From assembly GCA_036172665.1 (NCBI GenBank), contig CM069872.1, forward strand, positions 40,348,101 to 40,412,100: 64,000 nucleotides of DNA. Reading direction: 5' to 3'. Shown here piece by piece: positions 24,101 to 33,508 of this stretch (positions are counted from its first letter, which is position 1; every line of letters starts with the position of its first letter). The notes beneath the pieces are model-generated. The model made no database searches. It had not been told where the DNA came from and saw only the letters and a program-made list of their open reading frames with translations. This DNA is from Prosopocoilus inquinatus. Taxonomy: Eukaryota; Arthropoda; Insecta; Coleoptera; Lucanidae. A program made the translations under genes and the position numbers.

Positions 24101-25560
24101 ATTTTTCATAAAGTTACAAGCACTTTCATCTGCCAAAAAAGGCTAACGAACCGTCCTGTATAACAGTATCTGGAGCTTTCGATACGAATCGAATTAAACT
24201 ACTCTTTACATCCCTACCATAGACCTAAACTGCCACATTATTGCTTGAGGGTTCGGTTATGGTATTAATAATTTGGGCTTGAAACTTATAAATGCAGAAA
24301 AGAAACTGCATTAACACCGAAAATTAAAAAAATAGTATATTTTACAACGTTATGCAACTAGCATAATTAAAGCCTTGTTAATTTAATTTGCAAAAGCACG
24401 AAAATAGAAGACGAAGTCCTTATTCGATGATGAGGATGATGAACAAGATTGTCTCGGAAATACGTCTTTTAATTCCTGATTTTCAATTTTATTTTTATAA
24501 AATGAAAAACTTCTAACAATAAAAAAAAAGTGAGTGGAAATTTAACACGTAAGCAACGAAAGGAATGTTAGACTAATTCAATTTTGTAACAGCAATGCCG
24601 GACTTGATTTAAAAATAATGCAATTAACAACACAGTGACAATTGAATTAATTAATTTTTCACTTTTGTTCCTTGTTTATGGCTGCGATACGAGCTAGACA
24701 AACCGAAAAATTAAAAGTTGTATGAATCGTTGGCATAACTTGAATGTATATCAAATAAATCAAATTTCGAATAAATTACTGTTGCCCTCGAATATAAACA
24801 CTTTCTTTCTGTCCTTAATGTTTATAAATCTCGGGCAAATTAATGTTACCCTCGAACATAAATATCTTCGTTATACCCTTGAAGTGTATAAATTTCGAGA
24901 AATTGTTGTTACCCTTAAACATAAGTATCTTCGTTATACCTTTAATGTTTATAAATCTCGAACTAATTACTGTTACCCTCGTATAGAAATATTTTCGTTA
25001 TATCCTTGGTACCATCGAGTACAAAGAAAAGTAAACGACTCCTACGGGAACTTTTACGTTATTTTAGTTTTGTCAAACCAGCTTCAGTACATTTTTTGAC
25101 AAATATTTTTGACCAGACGTTCAATAGCGTTTACTTTTCTTTGCACCCGATGGTACAGTCGCGATCAAGCTAATCGAGACCGATTGACAGTTCTGTAACT
25201 GTTAGTTTACGACGGTCTCGATGAGGATGACCGCGACTGTACATACATAAATAATTTAAAAATTCGAAAAAGTGCCTTGCATCCAAGTTAATAAGTACAG
25301 CAAATTTTTGACTAAAATTAAATAAATCATGACTCCATGTATTTGTTCTTCCAATTTGTGGTAGGCCTGAATTATACTTTAAAATCACCCGGTTAAATAA
25401 AGCGGTTCTTTTCGGAAATATTTAACAAGTCAAATAATAACGCTCCAGGACAAGAATTTTCGAAAATGAAAATGTGCAAGGACTTACGTAATTTTGCCGC
25501 GCTAGTGCATCCCACCGCCACCAGGAAGGAGAAGACAACTCGCAGCACTGTTGTGTACAT
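18018..25560 (-). CDS. Takeout/JHBP-family secreted lipid-binding protein
   Basis: Six minus-strand exons join in phase: 25560-25488, 19866-19774, 19414-19276, 19219-19086, 18750-18601 and 18172-18018. Together they give 247 residues, the usual Takeout length. Residues 1-22 form a signal peptide. The two N-terminal cysteines of the family follow at 31 and 41 (ITPCKRYSADLNACVKK). The signature GRILVLPISGNGPCNIT is at about 129-145 and the last helix at 197-247. Family members are secreted carriers of hydrophobic ligands such as juvenile hormone or terpenoids, acting in haemolymph or chemosensory lymph. Which ligand this one binds cannot be told. All donors are GT and all acceptors AG. Intron 1 is 5.6 kb and intron 3 only 56 bp. 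Two other 155-nt exons downstream could replace the last one. Confidence 0.92.
18601..18750 (-). CDS. Takeout-like gene, exon 5
   Basis: 150 nt between a TGTTTTTAG acceptor and a GTACGT donor. It encodes residues 147-196, including FTFDVDYVLEPKNGKDYLKL and ending FDNLFNGDQRL. These are strands of the super-roll fold that leads to the last helix. It ends in phase 1, which is the phase all three terminal exons expect. Confidence 0.88.
18762..19040 (-). repeat. tRNA-derived SINE inside intron 4
   Basis: On the minus strand it starts CGCCTGAACGGTCCAGATGG, with an A-box-like GGTCCAG.TGGTAAGG. A B-box-like GGTCGTGGGTTTACACC follows about 30 nt later. The body then runs to a 3' end AGATAAAAAAAA. 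A second copy at 49219-49500 matches along the whole length, and a shorter relative lies at 36940-37138. The SINE is in the same sense as the gene and fills most of the 335-bp intron 4 (18751-19085). Its A-rich 3' end stops about 11 nt before the exon 5 acceptor. Confidence 0.85.
19086..19219 (-). CDS. Takeout-like gene, exon 4
   Basis: 134 nt between a TTTCTTTTAG acceptor and a GTAAGT donor. It encodes residues 102-146 with the family's core motif GRILVLPISGNGPCNIT. Confidence 0.88.
19276..19414 (-). CDS. Takeout-like gene, exon 3
   Basis: 139 nt between a TTCTACAG acceptor and a GTAGGA donor. It encodes residues 56-101, including LKLPNMKPFKLPEVNLKSG and LKIKLTDLNIFGLDNNEVKD. The donor is weaker than the others, and the following intron is only 56 bp. 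Confidence 0.85.
19774..19866 (-). CDS. Takeout-like gene, exon 2
   Basis: 93 nt between a TTATTTTCAG acceptor and a GTGAGT donor. It encodes residues 25-55, PKYITPCKRYSADLNACVKK onward, with the two cysteines that form the conserved N-terminal disulfide of the family. Confidence 0.88.
20028..21300. other. Intron 1, no gene recognised
   Basis: Includes a (TAA)n run at about 20172-20194. A TATACAGAGTG end-like motif at 20968 resembles the ends of other elements here. No exon was seen. Confidence 0.5.
21577..21804. mobile_element. MITE, 228 bp
   Basis: The ends are inverted copies, ACCAGGGAAAAGAAATCGGC and, from the right, ACCAGGGAACAGAATTCGGC. A diverged second copy lies at 34864-35049. Both contain ATAGTACATTC and end in TAAGTGG.CC.AATTCT. 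Confidence 0.8.
22015..22185. repeat. Foldback MITE, copy 1
   Basis: The arms carry AGTAAATTCTAGCCTGAAAC and its inverse (CAGGCTAGAATTTACTCGGG), plus GATGGGTCG. A second complete copy lies at 22603-22771. Single arms are at about 21304-21400 and 22405-22441, so the family has multiplied locally inside intron 1. Confidence 0.8.
22603..22771. repeat. Foldback MITE, copy 2
   Basis: It has the same inverted arms as 22015-22185 (AGTAAATTCTAGCCTGAAAC, and CAGGCTAGGATTTACTCGGG read directly on the right). The centre differs. Confidence 0.8.
22782..23736. mobile_element. Foldback element with about 300-bp arms
   Basis: The outer ends are TACAGGGTGTTTACT and, inversely, TACAGGGTGCTTCTT. Inside, 22865-23140 and the reverse complement of about 23225-23535 align. 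They share TTTTCAGACATAGCAA, GCAATTATTGGCT, GGAAAATNTTGTTC and AACTTTAAATTTCGCA. The centre contains GGTACC. There is no coding frame. The whole would form a long hairpin in intron 1 RNA. Confidence 0.8.
23740..24730. other. Intron 1, no gene recognised
   Basis: AT-rich. It contains isolated CCTGTA and TACAGG termini (23870, 23934, 24156) typical of element fragments in this window. Confidence 0.45.
24735..25005 (+). repeat. Tandem repeat, about 64 bp, four copies
   Basis: TGTTACCCTCGAACATAAAT and relatives recur at about 24778, 24842, 24906 and 24969, alternating with GTTTATAAATCTCG-like words. The frame stays open on the plus strand (125 codons) only because of the repeat structure; I do not call it a gene. 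Confidence 0.8.
25009..25156. mobile_element. MITE, 148 bp, 29-bp inverted repeats
   Basis: The left end GTACCATCGAGTACAAAGAA and the right end read inversely (GTACCATCGGGTGCAAAGAA) match for about 29 bp, to AGTAAACG. Its right end overlaps the next element. Confidence 0.8.
25153..25242. mobile_element. Miniature hairpin element, 90 bp
   Basis: The arms GTACAGTCGCGATCAAGC and, inversely, GTACAGTCGCGGTCATCC extend to TCGAGACCG, about 30 bp each. The centre contains a second small palindrome (ACAGTTCTGTAACTGT). GTAC at both ends may be target duplication or part of the element. Confidence 0.75.
25488..25560 (-). CDS. Takeout-like gene, exon 1 (signal peptide)
   Basis: The ATG is at 25560-25558. 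It encodes a basic start, a hydrophobic stretch (VVFSFLVAVGC) and a small-residue cleavage region TSAA, then KL and a phase-1 GTAAGT donor at 25487-25482. It is the only ATG that fits a signal peptide downstream of the TATA box. Confidence 0.88.
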
Positions 25561-25588
25561 GTTTTCAGCGAACTATGTTTCGTTTCAC

Positions 25589-25620
25589 TGGCATCGTCAA
25601 GTTCCAGGCAAGCTTTTATA
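25589..25620 (-). promoter_or_regulatory. Core promoter of the Takeout-like gene
   Basis: TATAAAAG occupies 25620-25613 on the minus strand. An initiator-like CCAGTG puts +1 at about 25589, 31 nt downstream, which is canonical spacing. The predicted 5' UTR is only about 29 nt before the ATG at 25560. A TATA/Inr promoter fits a regulated, tissue-specific gene. Confidence 0.75.
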
Positions 25621-26219
25621 CAACTACCATGACTTTAACCTTGCCGAACGATCTGCAGAAAAAAAAAAGTTGGCGCGTAAAAAATGCCCGACGGAACAAC
25701 TGAAAAGGACAGCAATAATTAACCAGCCCAATTTACTTACAGTTTAATGTTGTTTTTTTCTTTCTTCTACTTTTATTGAATAAACACTGTGCAAATTATG
25801 TTCGTTTCAAATTTATGGGCGCTATCCTTTTTATGATGTTACCATTTTACGTGTCACTGGACGCATTTTTCGGGCACGTTTTTCAAATAAAACCAGTTTT
25901 ATTGTGCAATTAAATTATTAAGTGGAGAACTGATGACAATTATAATTTTAATTCCTGCAGTGACATGACCCGATTTTTTTTTTGTAATTTAATGATGCGT
26001 AGTATAAAATTGAAAAAATGAAATAAAACTTCTTTTATACAGTTTGTGCACGGGTCGACTTGACAAGAGGAAAAGAAAAGCTTTTTTAATATCAAGTTTA
26101 CGCAAAAAAAGTTATTTTTTTTCTTTCGTTGTTCTTTTCTCTGTTTTTCCTTTGTTTTGCGAATTCTTTTCTTTTTTCGTCTGTCACAAGCAAATCACGG
26201 AAGCGTCGGAGGTTTGTAC
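25621..26219. other. Upstream region of the Takeout-like gene
   Basis: AT-rich, with no exon. Any proximal regulatory sites would be here, but I cannot name one. Confidence 0.4.
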
Positions 26220-27450
26220 GATTAAAATGAGATGGTCAAACTACTCAATTTTTTCTTTTGCTTTTGTCAATTTTCTGCAAACTGTATCTTTTCCTTTTAA
26301 TCTGTCACAAACAATTTACAGTCAAAGTTTGGGCGATAAATTTCTTTTGTTTTTGTCAACTTCCTGTAACCTTTTTCTTTTCCTTTTAATTCTGTCACAA
26401 ACAATTGACAGTCAAAGTTTGTACCATTAATTTCTTCTGTTTTTGTCAATTTACGGTAAACTTTATTTTATTTTTCTTTTAATCTGTCGCAAACAATTGA
26501 CAGTCGAGGTTCGTGCAATAAAAGAAAAACAAAAAGAAACTCCAAGTAGATGACACAACTTTAAGTCCGCTTCCCAATTAAATAACAGATGAAAACAAAT
26601 TATAAACTCTACTGTGGTTTTTCTGTTCTTTTGTTTTTTTTTTTTCAATTTTCTGCAATTAACTAATAAACAACTGAAATCTACATAAACCGTACTTGCT
26701 TTTTTTTCAATTTCCTTCAAAGAAGTCATATTCTTTTGTTTCTTTGTTCAGTTTCCTGCAATCAATTGACAAATGAAATCTACGTAAACCCTACCTTGCT
26801 TTTCTTCTGTGTTTTTCTTTTGTTTTTGTTTCAATTTACTGCAAGCAGTGCAAACAGTTAATGATTAACAAATGAAATCTTCATAAACTCTACTTTGTTT
26901 TTGTTTTTAAATAAACCCTTTTGTTTTTTTTTTAATTTCCTGGAATCAACTAATAGACAGTTGAAATCAGCATAAATCGTACTTTGTTTTTGTTTTAATT
27001 TCCTGCAAAGAAATAATTTTCTGTCATTCCTTTTTTCAATTTCCTGCAAACAGTCAATTGACAAATAAAATCTATGTAAACGGTACGTTGTTTTTCTTTT
27101 GTTTTTGTTTTTTTTTTCAACTTCCTGCAAACAATTCATGACTAACAAATGAAATATGCGTGAACTCTACTATTTTTTTTTAAATTTATTTAGTTTTCAA
27201 TTTCCTGCAAACAATTAATTGCATAAACTTTCTACTTTGTTTTTCTTTTATTTTTGTTTTGCTTTTTGTTTTTAGTTTCCTGCAATTATAATTACAATTA
27301 ATTGACAAACAAAATCTACTCAAACCGTTCTGTTTTTTCTTTTGTTTTTCTTTTCAACGTCGTTCTATACAATTAACTGTCATATGAAACTCGCATACTT
27401 AAATTCTGCTTTATTTTTTCTCTTCAGTTTTTATTTTATTTTTTCAAATT
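26220..27450. repeat. T-rich minisatellite, about 14 degenerate units
   Basis: TTTCCTGCAA or close variants recur at roughly 60-100 bp intervals (e.g. 26748, 26997, 27036, 27117, 27198, 27275). Each is followed by CAATTGACA, AAATGAAATCTAC and a T-rich spacer with TTTTGTTTTT. Reading frames here are by-products of the repeat. Confidence 0.8.
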
Positions 27451-27859
27451 TCTGCAAACTAAAAGAAAATCTAAATTTCTTAGCTCTAAGTTGCAGGTAT
27501 CAAAGTAGCGATTTAATTAATTAATTATTTTATTAATATTATTAATTTTAAGACAAAAAAAAACGTATTCTTTAAAAAATTGTTAAAAAGTTGTCCAAGC
27601 AACTTACATTTAATTTTTAATGACTTAAAGGCGTCTGAAATATTTAAATATCTGAATTTAGTCAACATTCTTGTTGATAATCATGCTAAATGTTTACTTA
27701 TTTGATAAAAATATCACTTTCTTCTTCTCTAAGCACGCGAAATTTGATATAAAATTGTCCAATGTAACGATTTTTCGAAAAGAATTCCATAATAATAACA
27801 GTTTATTAAAAAAAAACTATGAAAACGTTACTTTGATTCTTGCAGACTGTAGTTCAAAG

Positions 27860-28640
27860 TATAAATTAAAGCATTGTTTCTGAAGTTTCTTGAGAAGCAG
27901 AACTTTTCGTAAAAAATAACTTCCTTGTGTAAAGTTGATGTTAAAAAGTTTTTCCTCTTGGACACACGGACACACAGTTATTTGGAGAAGAACGTAGTTA
28001 CAAAGAATTCTAATCAATAATATTTTGTTTAATTGGAGTCGACACTTGTCCAACGAAAGTTGTAACCAAATGGTTTTTAAACTCTAACTGGACAGAATTA
28101 TAATTGCAAAAGCACTCAATGTTTCGCTATCGACGAAGCTATTAATCGATAGTGAAACGTTGAGTGCTTTTCCAATTATAATTCTGTCCAGTTAGAGTTT
28201 AAAAACCATTTGCTTACAATTTTCATCGGATAATAGTTGCCTTTAATTAAAAAATTTGAAATGCGCACAACGTTTCACTGTCGATTGATAGCTTCGTCAA
28301 TAGTGAAACATCGAGTACTTTTCCAATTACAGTTCTGCCCGGTTAGAGTTTAACAACCATTTACTTAATACTTCTATATTGTTTTATTATTACAATAACA
28401 TTTCAAACACTCTGTAGTAAAAAATATTAAATTCCTGTTCAATTTATTCGGTTAAAATCAATAATAAAATGTCACTTTAATTTTTGATAAAATTCAAAAT
28501 TCAAAATCTAAATTTAATCATTGTTTCTGGAGTTTATTGATAAACAGAACGTTTTGTAAAAAAACAAGTTTTTTTACGTAAAGTAGGTATTGAAAAGGTT
28601 TTTCCTCTTGTCAAGTCGATCCGTGGACACACTGCATACA
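27860..28640. repeat. Direct repeats around a giant hairpin
   Basis: 27860-27975 and 28513-28640 are related direct copies (GCATTGTTTCTGAAG and ATCATTGTTTCTGGAG, TTTTTCCTCTTG, GGACACAC). Between them lie the hairpin 28067-28212 and a partial relative at 28262-28375. Confidence 0.65.
28067..28212. repeat. Near-perfect hairpin, about 70-bp arms
   Basis: CAAATGGTTTTTAAACTCTA begins the left arm and its inverse ends the right arm. Matching is almost complete through GGACAGAATTATAATTG and AAAGCACTCAA, to a loop near 28139. The right-arm sequence recurs, diverged, at 28330-28375 and at 40745-40830. Confidence 0.85.
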
Positions 28641-28689
28641 AGGATTTTCAAAATGCATTGACGGTCCTTAGGATGGCATAACTTTTTAA

Positions 28690-28810
28690 TAGTCTAATGC
28701 CCGTTTACACCACTTTCACTTAATACTTTAAGTCTCTCTTAAGTGGTTAAGTGACACTTTTTCAATAACAGAAAGTGTCACTGAAACCTCTTAAGTGGAA
28801 CTTAAAATGA
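28690..28810. repeat. Small hairpin
   Basis: CTCTTAAGTGG, AAGTGACACTTT and the inverse AAAGTGTCACT, CCTCTTAAG pair around TTCAATAACAG. Possibly a short MITE starting GCCCGTTTACACCA. Confidence 0.5.
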
Positions 28811-29114
28811 ATTAATTAATCATCTGAACTTAATCATTCTCTTTTTCATCTCTCTCTACATGATTATTCATTAATAATTCGGATGGTTTTCTTTTGTTTC
28901 TTTTAAACGAATTAAAAATACAAAACTGAACTGAAACAAATAACAGTGTCTGAAAATTAATAGAAAAAAAGGAATTGAGAACAAACGAAAAATCGATTTC
29001 CGGCGCGAAGCTTTCGAATTTCGCTGTTTTTTCTTCTTTTTATAAGCAGAAAGTCGAGAACAAATGAAAACTCGACGACTTCCATCGGAAAGGTTTTTTT
29101 TTTTGATATATTGC

Positions 29115-29590
29115 TCTGTTTCGTCGCATTAATGTTTTGGGTTTTTCTTTTGTTTTCTGTTGATGATTTTCTTAAATTTCAATCTAGACATGTCGTCTTT
29201 CTTTTGTGTTTCTTGTTTTCGTTCGCTGTTTTCTTATTATTTTCAATTTTCGAAATTTCGGTCTCTGTGTCTTCGTATTTCATCGCGTTTCATTATTTGA
29301 GTTTCTTGTTTCCTTTGTTTTACAAACGTTGAACTTAGTTTGATTTTTTTTCGATTGATATGTTGTTTTGTTGTTTCTTGTTGACGCGTTAATGTTTCGG
29401 GTTTCTATTTTGTTTTCTGTTGATGGCAACTTAATTTTCCTAAGTTTCGATCGAGAAACGTCGACTTTCTTGTTTCTTGTTCTTGTTCGCAGTTTTCTTA
29501 TTACTCTCGATTTTAGAACTTTCGGTCTCTTTTTTTCGTATCTCTTTGACTTTTCTGTTTACTTCATTTTACAAACGTCGATCTTCTTTT
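29115..29590. repeat. Direct duplication, about 240 bp, T-rich
   Basis: 29128-29340 and 29390-29590 share TTTTGTTTTCTGTTGATG, TTTCTTATTA, TTCGGTCTCT and TTTTACAAACGT in the same order. The open frames on the plus strand here are Phe/Leu/Ser-rich by composition and I do not call them genes. Confidence 0.7.
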
Positions 29591-29599
29591 GTTTTTTAT

Positions 29600-32490
29600 T
29601 TTTTGGTTCATTCTTTTTTGTTTGTTTCAGTTCTTTCCTGTTTCTATCAGTTTTAATATTTGAAGTCTTCGAACCTCTTTAATTTGTTTTTGCCTTTTTT
29701 CATCTCTCCCTTCGTCTTCCTACGAACTTTATTTGGGTTTTCTTTATTTTGTTCTAGTTTTTCGTTTTAATTTTGTAGAAAATATACGGTCTAGGTCCTT
29801 TGCTTCATCTGCCACAACATTCTTCTTACCCGTCGTACAAAACCATCCATCACTTTGTTAAACTGACCACTCTGGTCCCTAACTTAACATCGCCGAATTT
29901 TTTTATGGGATTTAAAAAAAATCGTAGGCTCTAGTATACTCTAAAAATTCCACTGCTGATGCTTGGTAGAGTGATGGATGATTTCGTCTCGAAAAATGTG
30001 AAGTACAAGAAGGAAAAACTCCCAGAAATGTATGTAGGTCAAGAGGTTGTGTTTCTATTTTCTTTTTTAAGTTCTACTGTAAAGAATTTATTCTATCTCA
30101 AAAACTATCAGTGCATTTTGTAATTTCTTGTACTGGGTGATCAAGGAGAACTGTTTGAGTTGGCAACACAATCAAGAGCATTTTCTTATTCAACTATTTG
30201 CAACACTGGAACAATCAGGAAATTACTCCATTTGTACAATTTCAAAATAAAATTCAGCCTTGCCAACTCAACAACCTTGCATAGTTGGAGACGATCCAAT
30301 ACGGATATATTATTTTATTAAATTATTAATTACTGCTGTTATACAATTCAGAATGAATTCTGAAACAAATTAATCGTTGTTCAATTCATTTCAGGGTTTT
30401 AAATATGAAATTCGGTAATTTACTTTTATTATTTTCATTTCGCACAGTAAGAAAACAATAATTTCCATTACATTCGCGTATTCCGGGAATTCTTTTTTTT
30501 TTAATTCAAAACAGTCCTCATTGCTGTGCTCATGTTAGTTTATGTAAATGTTATGAAAATACAAGGAATTGTTTTTGCGTCGTCCGAAATAATAATTTAC
30601 ACGGGCCACCTTTGTCCTGCCGTAAAAAAAAAGGTTTCAAAGTATGAAGTTATTAAAATATAAAGACAGAACTTGCAAAGGAACGAATCATTGAAGAAAA
30701 GTAAATTAAATGAGGCTAAATAGTATGTGTAACTTATTGCCGATTAATTGCTTTTCAAATTGTCCACGTCGCTAGTGTGCTTAAGCGTTTAAAAAATCAA
30801 TAATTTTAATTATAATAATTATCTATGCCCACAATTTTTATGCCTCAACACATCAATATTTATTATTACACCTTGTTTAAAGAGCTTTAAAATCCACGTT
30901 TCTTCGAGCGCTCGCTCCCATTAACTTATGCAAACATTAATAATAATAATACCTACACGTGGTGTGTACGTATAAAAAGAGACGAAATCTCAGGATTTTT
31001 AAACGAAGTAATCACAATCACAATCAGTGCATGACGCAAATTGCCTTGGTCTAACAACCTGTGCGATTTCGCACGTTTGTGCTACCTGTCGAAAACTAAT
31101 TGTTATGTAATTACGACGCTCGCAAACCAGGACGATCTGCGGCGGCAAAATAAATTATGGCACACAAAAACCAAGTGCTTTTCCAAATACTACTTTACAT
31201 TATATTGACAGAAGCAGTGCAAACACTAATTTGAAAATGAACAGACGGCGAGAGATACGCGCCGTTAACCGAGAGACTTCAACGATGAGTCAGAACACGG
31301 AGCCCCCTTGAAGACATCGCCGCAACCTAATCGTTTGAAACCGATCAATATTTACTTTTGGCACGTTATAATTAGCAAACGGAAATAAACAACGACATTT
31401 GATCTAAGATCATTAGCGAGGTTTACAATTGCAAGCATAAGCAAATTAGCACCGCGCAGAACAAATCATGCAAATTTCATTAAGTCAACGACGCGGCGAC
31501 GTTTCGTCATTATATTATCAGCTTGTGATCCACCGTCAGGCAACGTAGATAGGTACACAAAAAACGACTCTCGTAATTAAATTTATTGACATGTTTTACA
31601 TTTTTATTTCCTGCGAACAAAAACAACAGTTCCCTACAGTATTAATAATAGTATTTAGATCGGTCCTCATCAGCGAAGGACTGCCGTTGAACACTGAACG
31701 AACACCTTGCGTTGGATATCGGAAATGTTCATTTACATCGACTGTTTTTATAATACACTTTACGATTTAATTAATCGATTAATTAACATGAAACAAAAGT
31801 AATTTGATTTGCAAACATATCTATGTAGGTAATTAATAAATGCGTCAGTTTTTTTTTGTTGTTAAACAAATTGAAAAAGTGATTTGTTAGATACATTATT
31901 GTAGCTGATTTAGTAATTGCATTTTAAATGCATTCAAAATTATCGCAGGCCCGTACCTGCCTTGAACTAAAACACGCATGTAAGTGGGTACGTCATGGGT
32001 TTGTAGGCGTCATACTGATTTATTTGACCTCGCAGGTTCTCCTTAAGTTTGGAAAATATTCCTTCCTCTTCCTGGAGGTCTGCATTGTCAAGGAAAAGTT
32101 CACTGACTTACGTGATTAAATTAAATGAAATTCGACGGAAATACCGACGGTTACGAACATATACAGGCGTCCAAGAACAACATCTTTACGGTGAAAGGTA
32201 AAGAAGAAAGCAAGGCACTGTGTTAAAATCTGATAAATCATTTTCGTGTTGCTGTTGACGTTGATTTTCATGGACACGCGTATGTGCAACATTATCTAAT
32301 TTAATTAACACAGCTAATCTAATTTAGTAAATTATTAAAAACCAGTTGCATTTTCCAAAAGAAACACAAACTTTACTTTACATCACTCGAATGCTAATCA
32401 AATTAATTAGCTACGCATGTTACTTTGTTGCTACAAAGTCGCTCGCAAACCAAAGGAAGGGCGACGATTTTCTTATTTCGTCTCTTTTCC
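29600..32490. other. Intergenic, no gene recognised
   Basis: 30960-31560 is less AT-rich than its surroundings, carries CACGTG (about 30956), TATAAAAAG and a GTGCGATTTCGCAC palindrome, and is not repeated in the window. It could be regulatory, but nothing firmer can be said. Confidence 0.4.
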
Positions 32491-32495
32491 CACAT

Positions 32496-32501
32496 TTTAT
32501 T
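32496..32501 (-). promoter_or_regulatory. Poly(A) signal
   Basis: AATAAA on the minus strand, about 100 nt after the second stop codon of the exon at 32599-32935. Confidence 0.5.
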
Positions 32502-32598
32502 GCGTTTAGTGAACACCTAAGGTTTACTTAATTCGTTAATTTGGTTTCGAGTTGTTCACTTCACAATAAGCACATCCATCCGAAAGACTAGCGCAGAA

Positions 32599-32935
32599 TC
32601 ATTTCGTGACAATGGCCGTCTCGCAAGAGCTGCCCATGCTCTCGGGGGCGGCTATGTCGAAGGTCTGCGTAGTCTTGTCTAATTTTCATAAATCCGGGAC
32701 GGCGGTGTCGAAGACCTTCATTTCTTGGATGCCGTTGCAGCGTTCCATTCTCGGGTGAGTGTACGCCCTCTGCAGGGCGTGAAGCGAACTTGAGGACAAA
32801 GTTCTTTCCAGTATTTCCCCCCAGTATTTTTCGGAGAGACCTTCAAAGTCGCAACCCTGAACGTGCATTTGCCCGGAGCTGCTGTTGCTGCAAGAGTGCT
32901 GGGGTTTGGGTTCGGATTTCTTGCAGAAAAACTGC
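32599..32935 (-). CDS. Terminal exon of an unidentified gene, in-frame TGA
   Basis: A pyrimidine-rich acceptor (CTCTTTGGTTGCAG) at about 32936 opens a GC3-rich frame. It begins FFCKKSEPKPQHSCSNSSSG, continues LSEKYWGEILERTLSSSSL, and reaches KVFDTAVPDL followed by TGA at 32688-32686. The same frame continues for 28 more codons of equally GC-rich sequence (TFDIAAPESM, SSCETAIVTK) to TGA at 32601-32599. An AATAAA follows. The Cys/Ser/basic composition would suit the cytoplasmic tail of a membrane receptor, but I recognise no family and upstream exons were not found. The true end may be the first TGA, readthrough to the second, or a small intron between them. Confidence 0.55.
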
Positions 32936-33508
32936 AACCAAAGAGGAACAATCAACAAAAAGTCGACCAAGACTTGTTCTTGTTGGTGAAACAAAGAATC
33001 ATTTTAGACTACGCTATTTTTTAACCAAGATTTGGTTTATATTTTATATATGATGATGGCCAACAGGATTTTAAGTAATTTATTTATTTTTTTTATTTAC
33101 CCAGGAACAGATACAATGTACAAAACAAAAGAACAAAATTTAAGTAAAACTAGTTAAGAGAGAATCCAGAAAAGAAACTAAGGCAAAATAAAAAATAAAA
33201 CACTTAAAAGAAAGCAAAATTAACTTAGAAGTAAGTAACAAAGAAAACTAAATTGGGCAAAACGAAAAATCAAAACTATTATAATAGCAAATAGATAAAT
33301 AAACTTAGAATAAACTTAGAAGTAGTTGGAAGAAATAAACAAGAAATCAAGCGTCATCTCTATAACGCAAAAAAGGCAAAAAGACAAAGCAAAAATATAG
33401 CTCTATACAAGAGAAAAATAGAAGGTAGAAACAAGTGTATCCATTAAAATTAGGGTGTAAGTAACTGTAATAGTAGTAGTAGTACTTTATTCAATTATAA
33501 CAATAACA
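32936..33508. other. No gene recognised
   Basis: An A-rich plus strand at 33060-33480 that lacks coding potential, ending in a short (GTA)n run. Confidence 0.45.

Noticed and set aside
24735..25005. CRISPR-like array
   Set aside because: Regular direct repeats, but in an intron of an animal gene, with no distinct spacers.
24722..25099. 125-codon plus-strand frame
   Set aside because: It is a translation of a 64-bp tandem repeat plus a MITE end, with low complexity and no splice or start context.
28067..28375. Hammerhead-like pieces in the 28 kb hairpins (GACGAAGCTA, GTGAAACGTT)
   Set aside because: The CUGANGA box is altered at its first positions in both copies and the flanks do not form a proper stem I. 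At best decayed.
29111..29682. Two plus-strand frames of 73 and 104 codons, Phe/Leu-rich
   Set aside because: Composition of a T-rich duplicated tract gives such frames automatically; no conserved motif.
32718..32951. 77-codon frame overlapping the 32.6 kb exon
   Set aside because: It is a shadow frame. The other frame has GC-rich third positions, fits the acceptor and continues past its stop.
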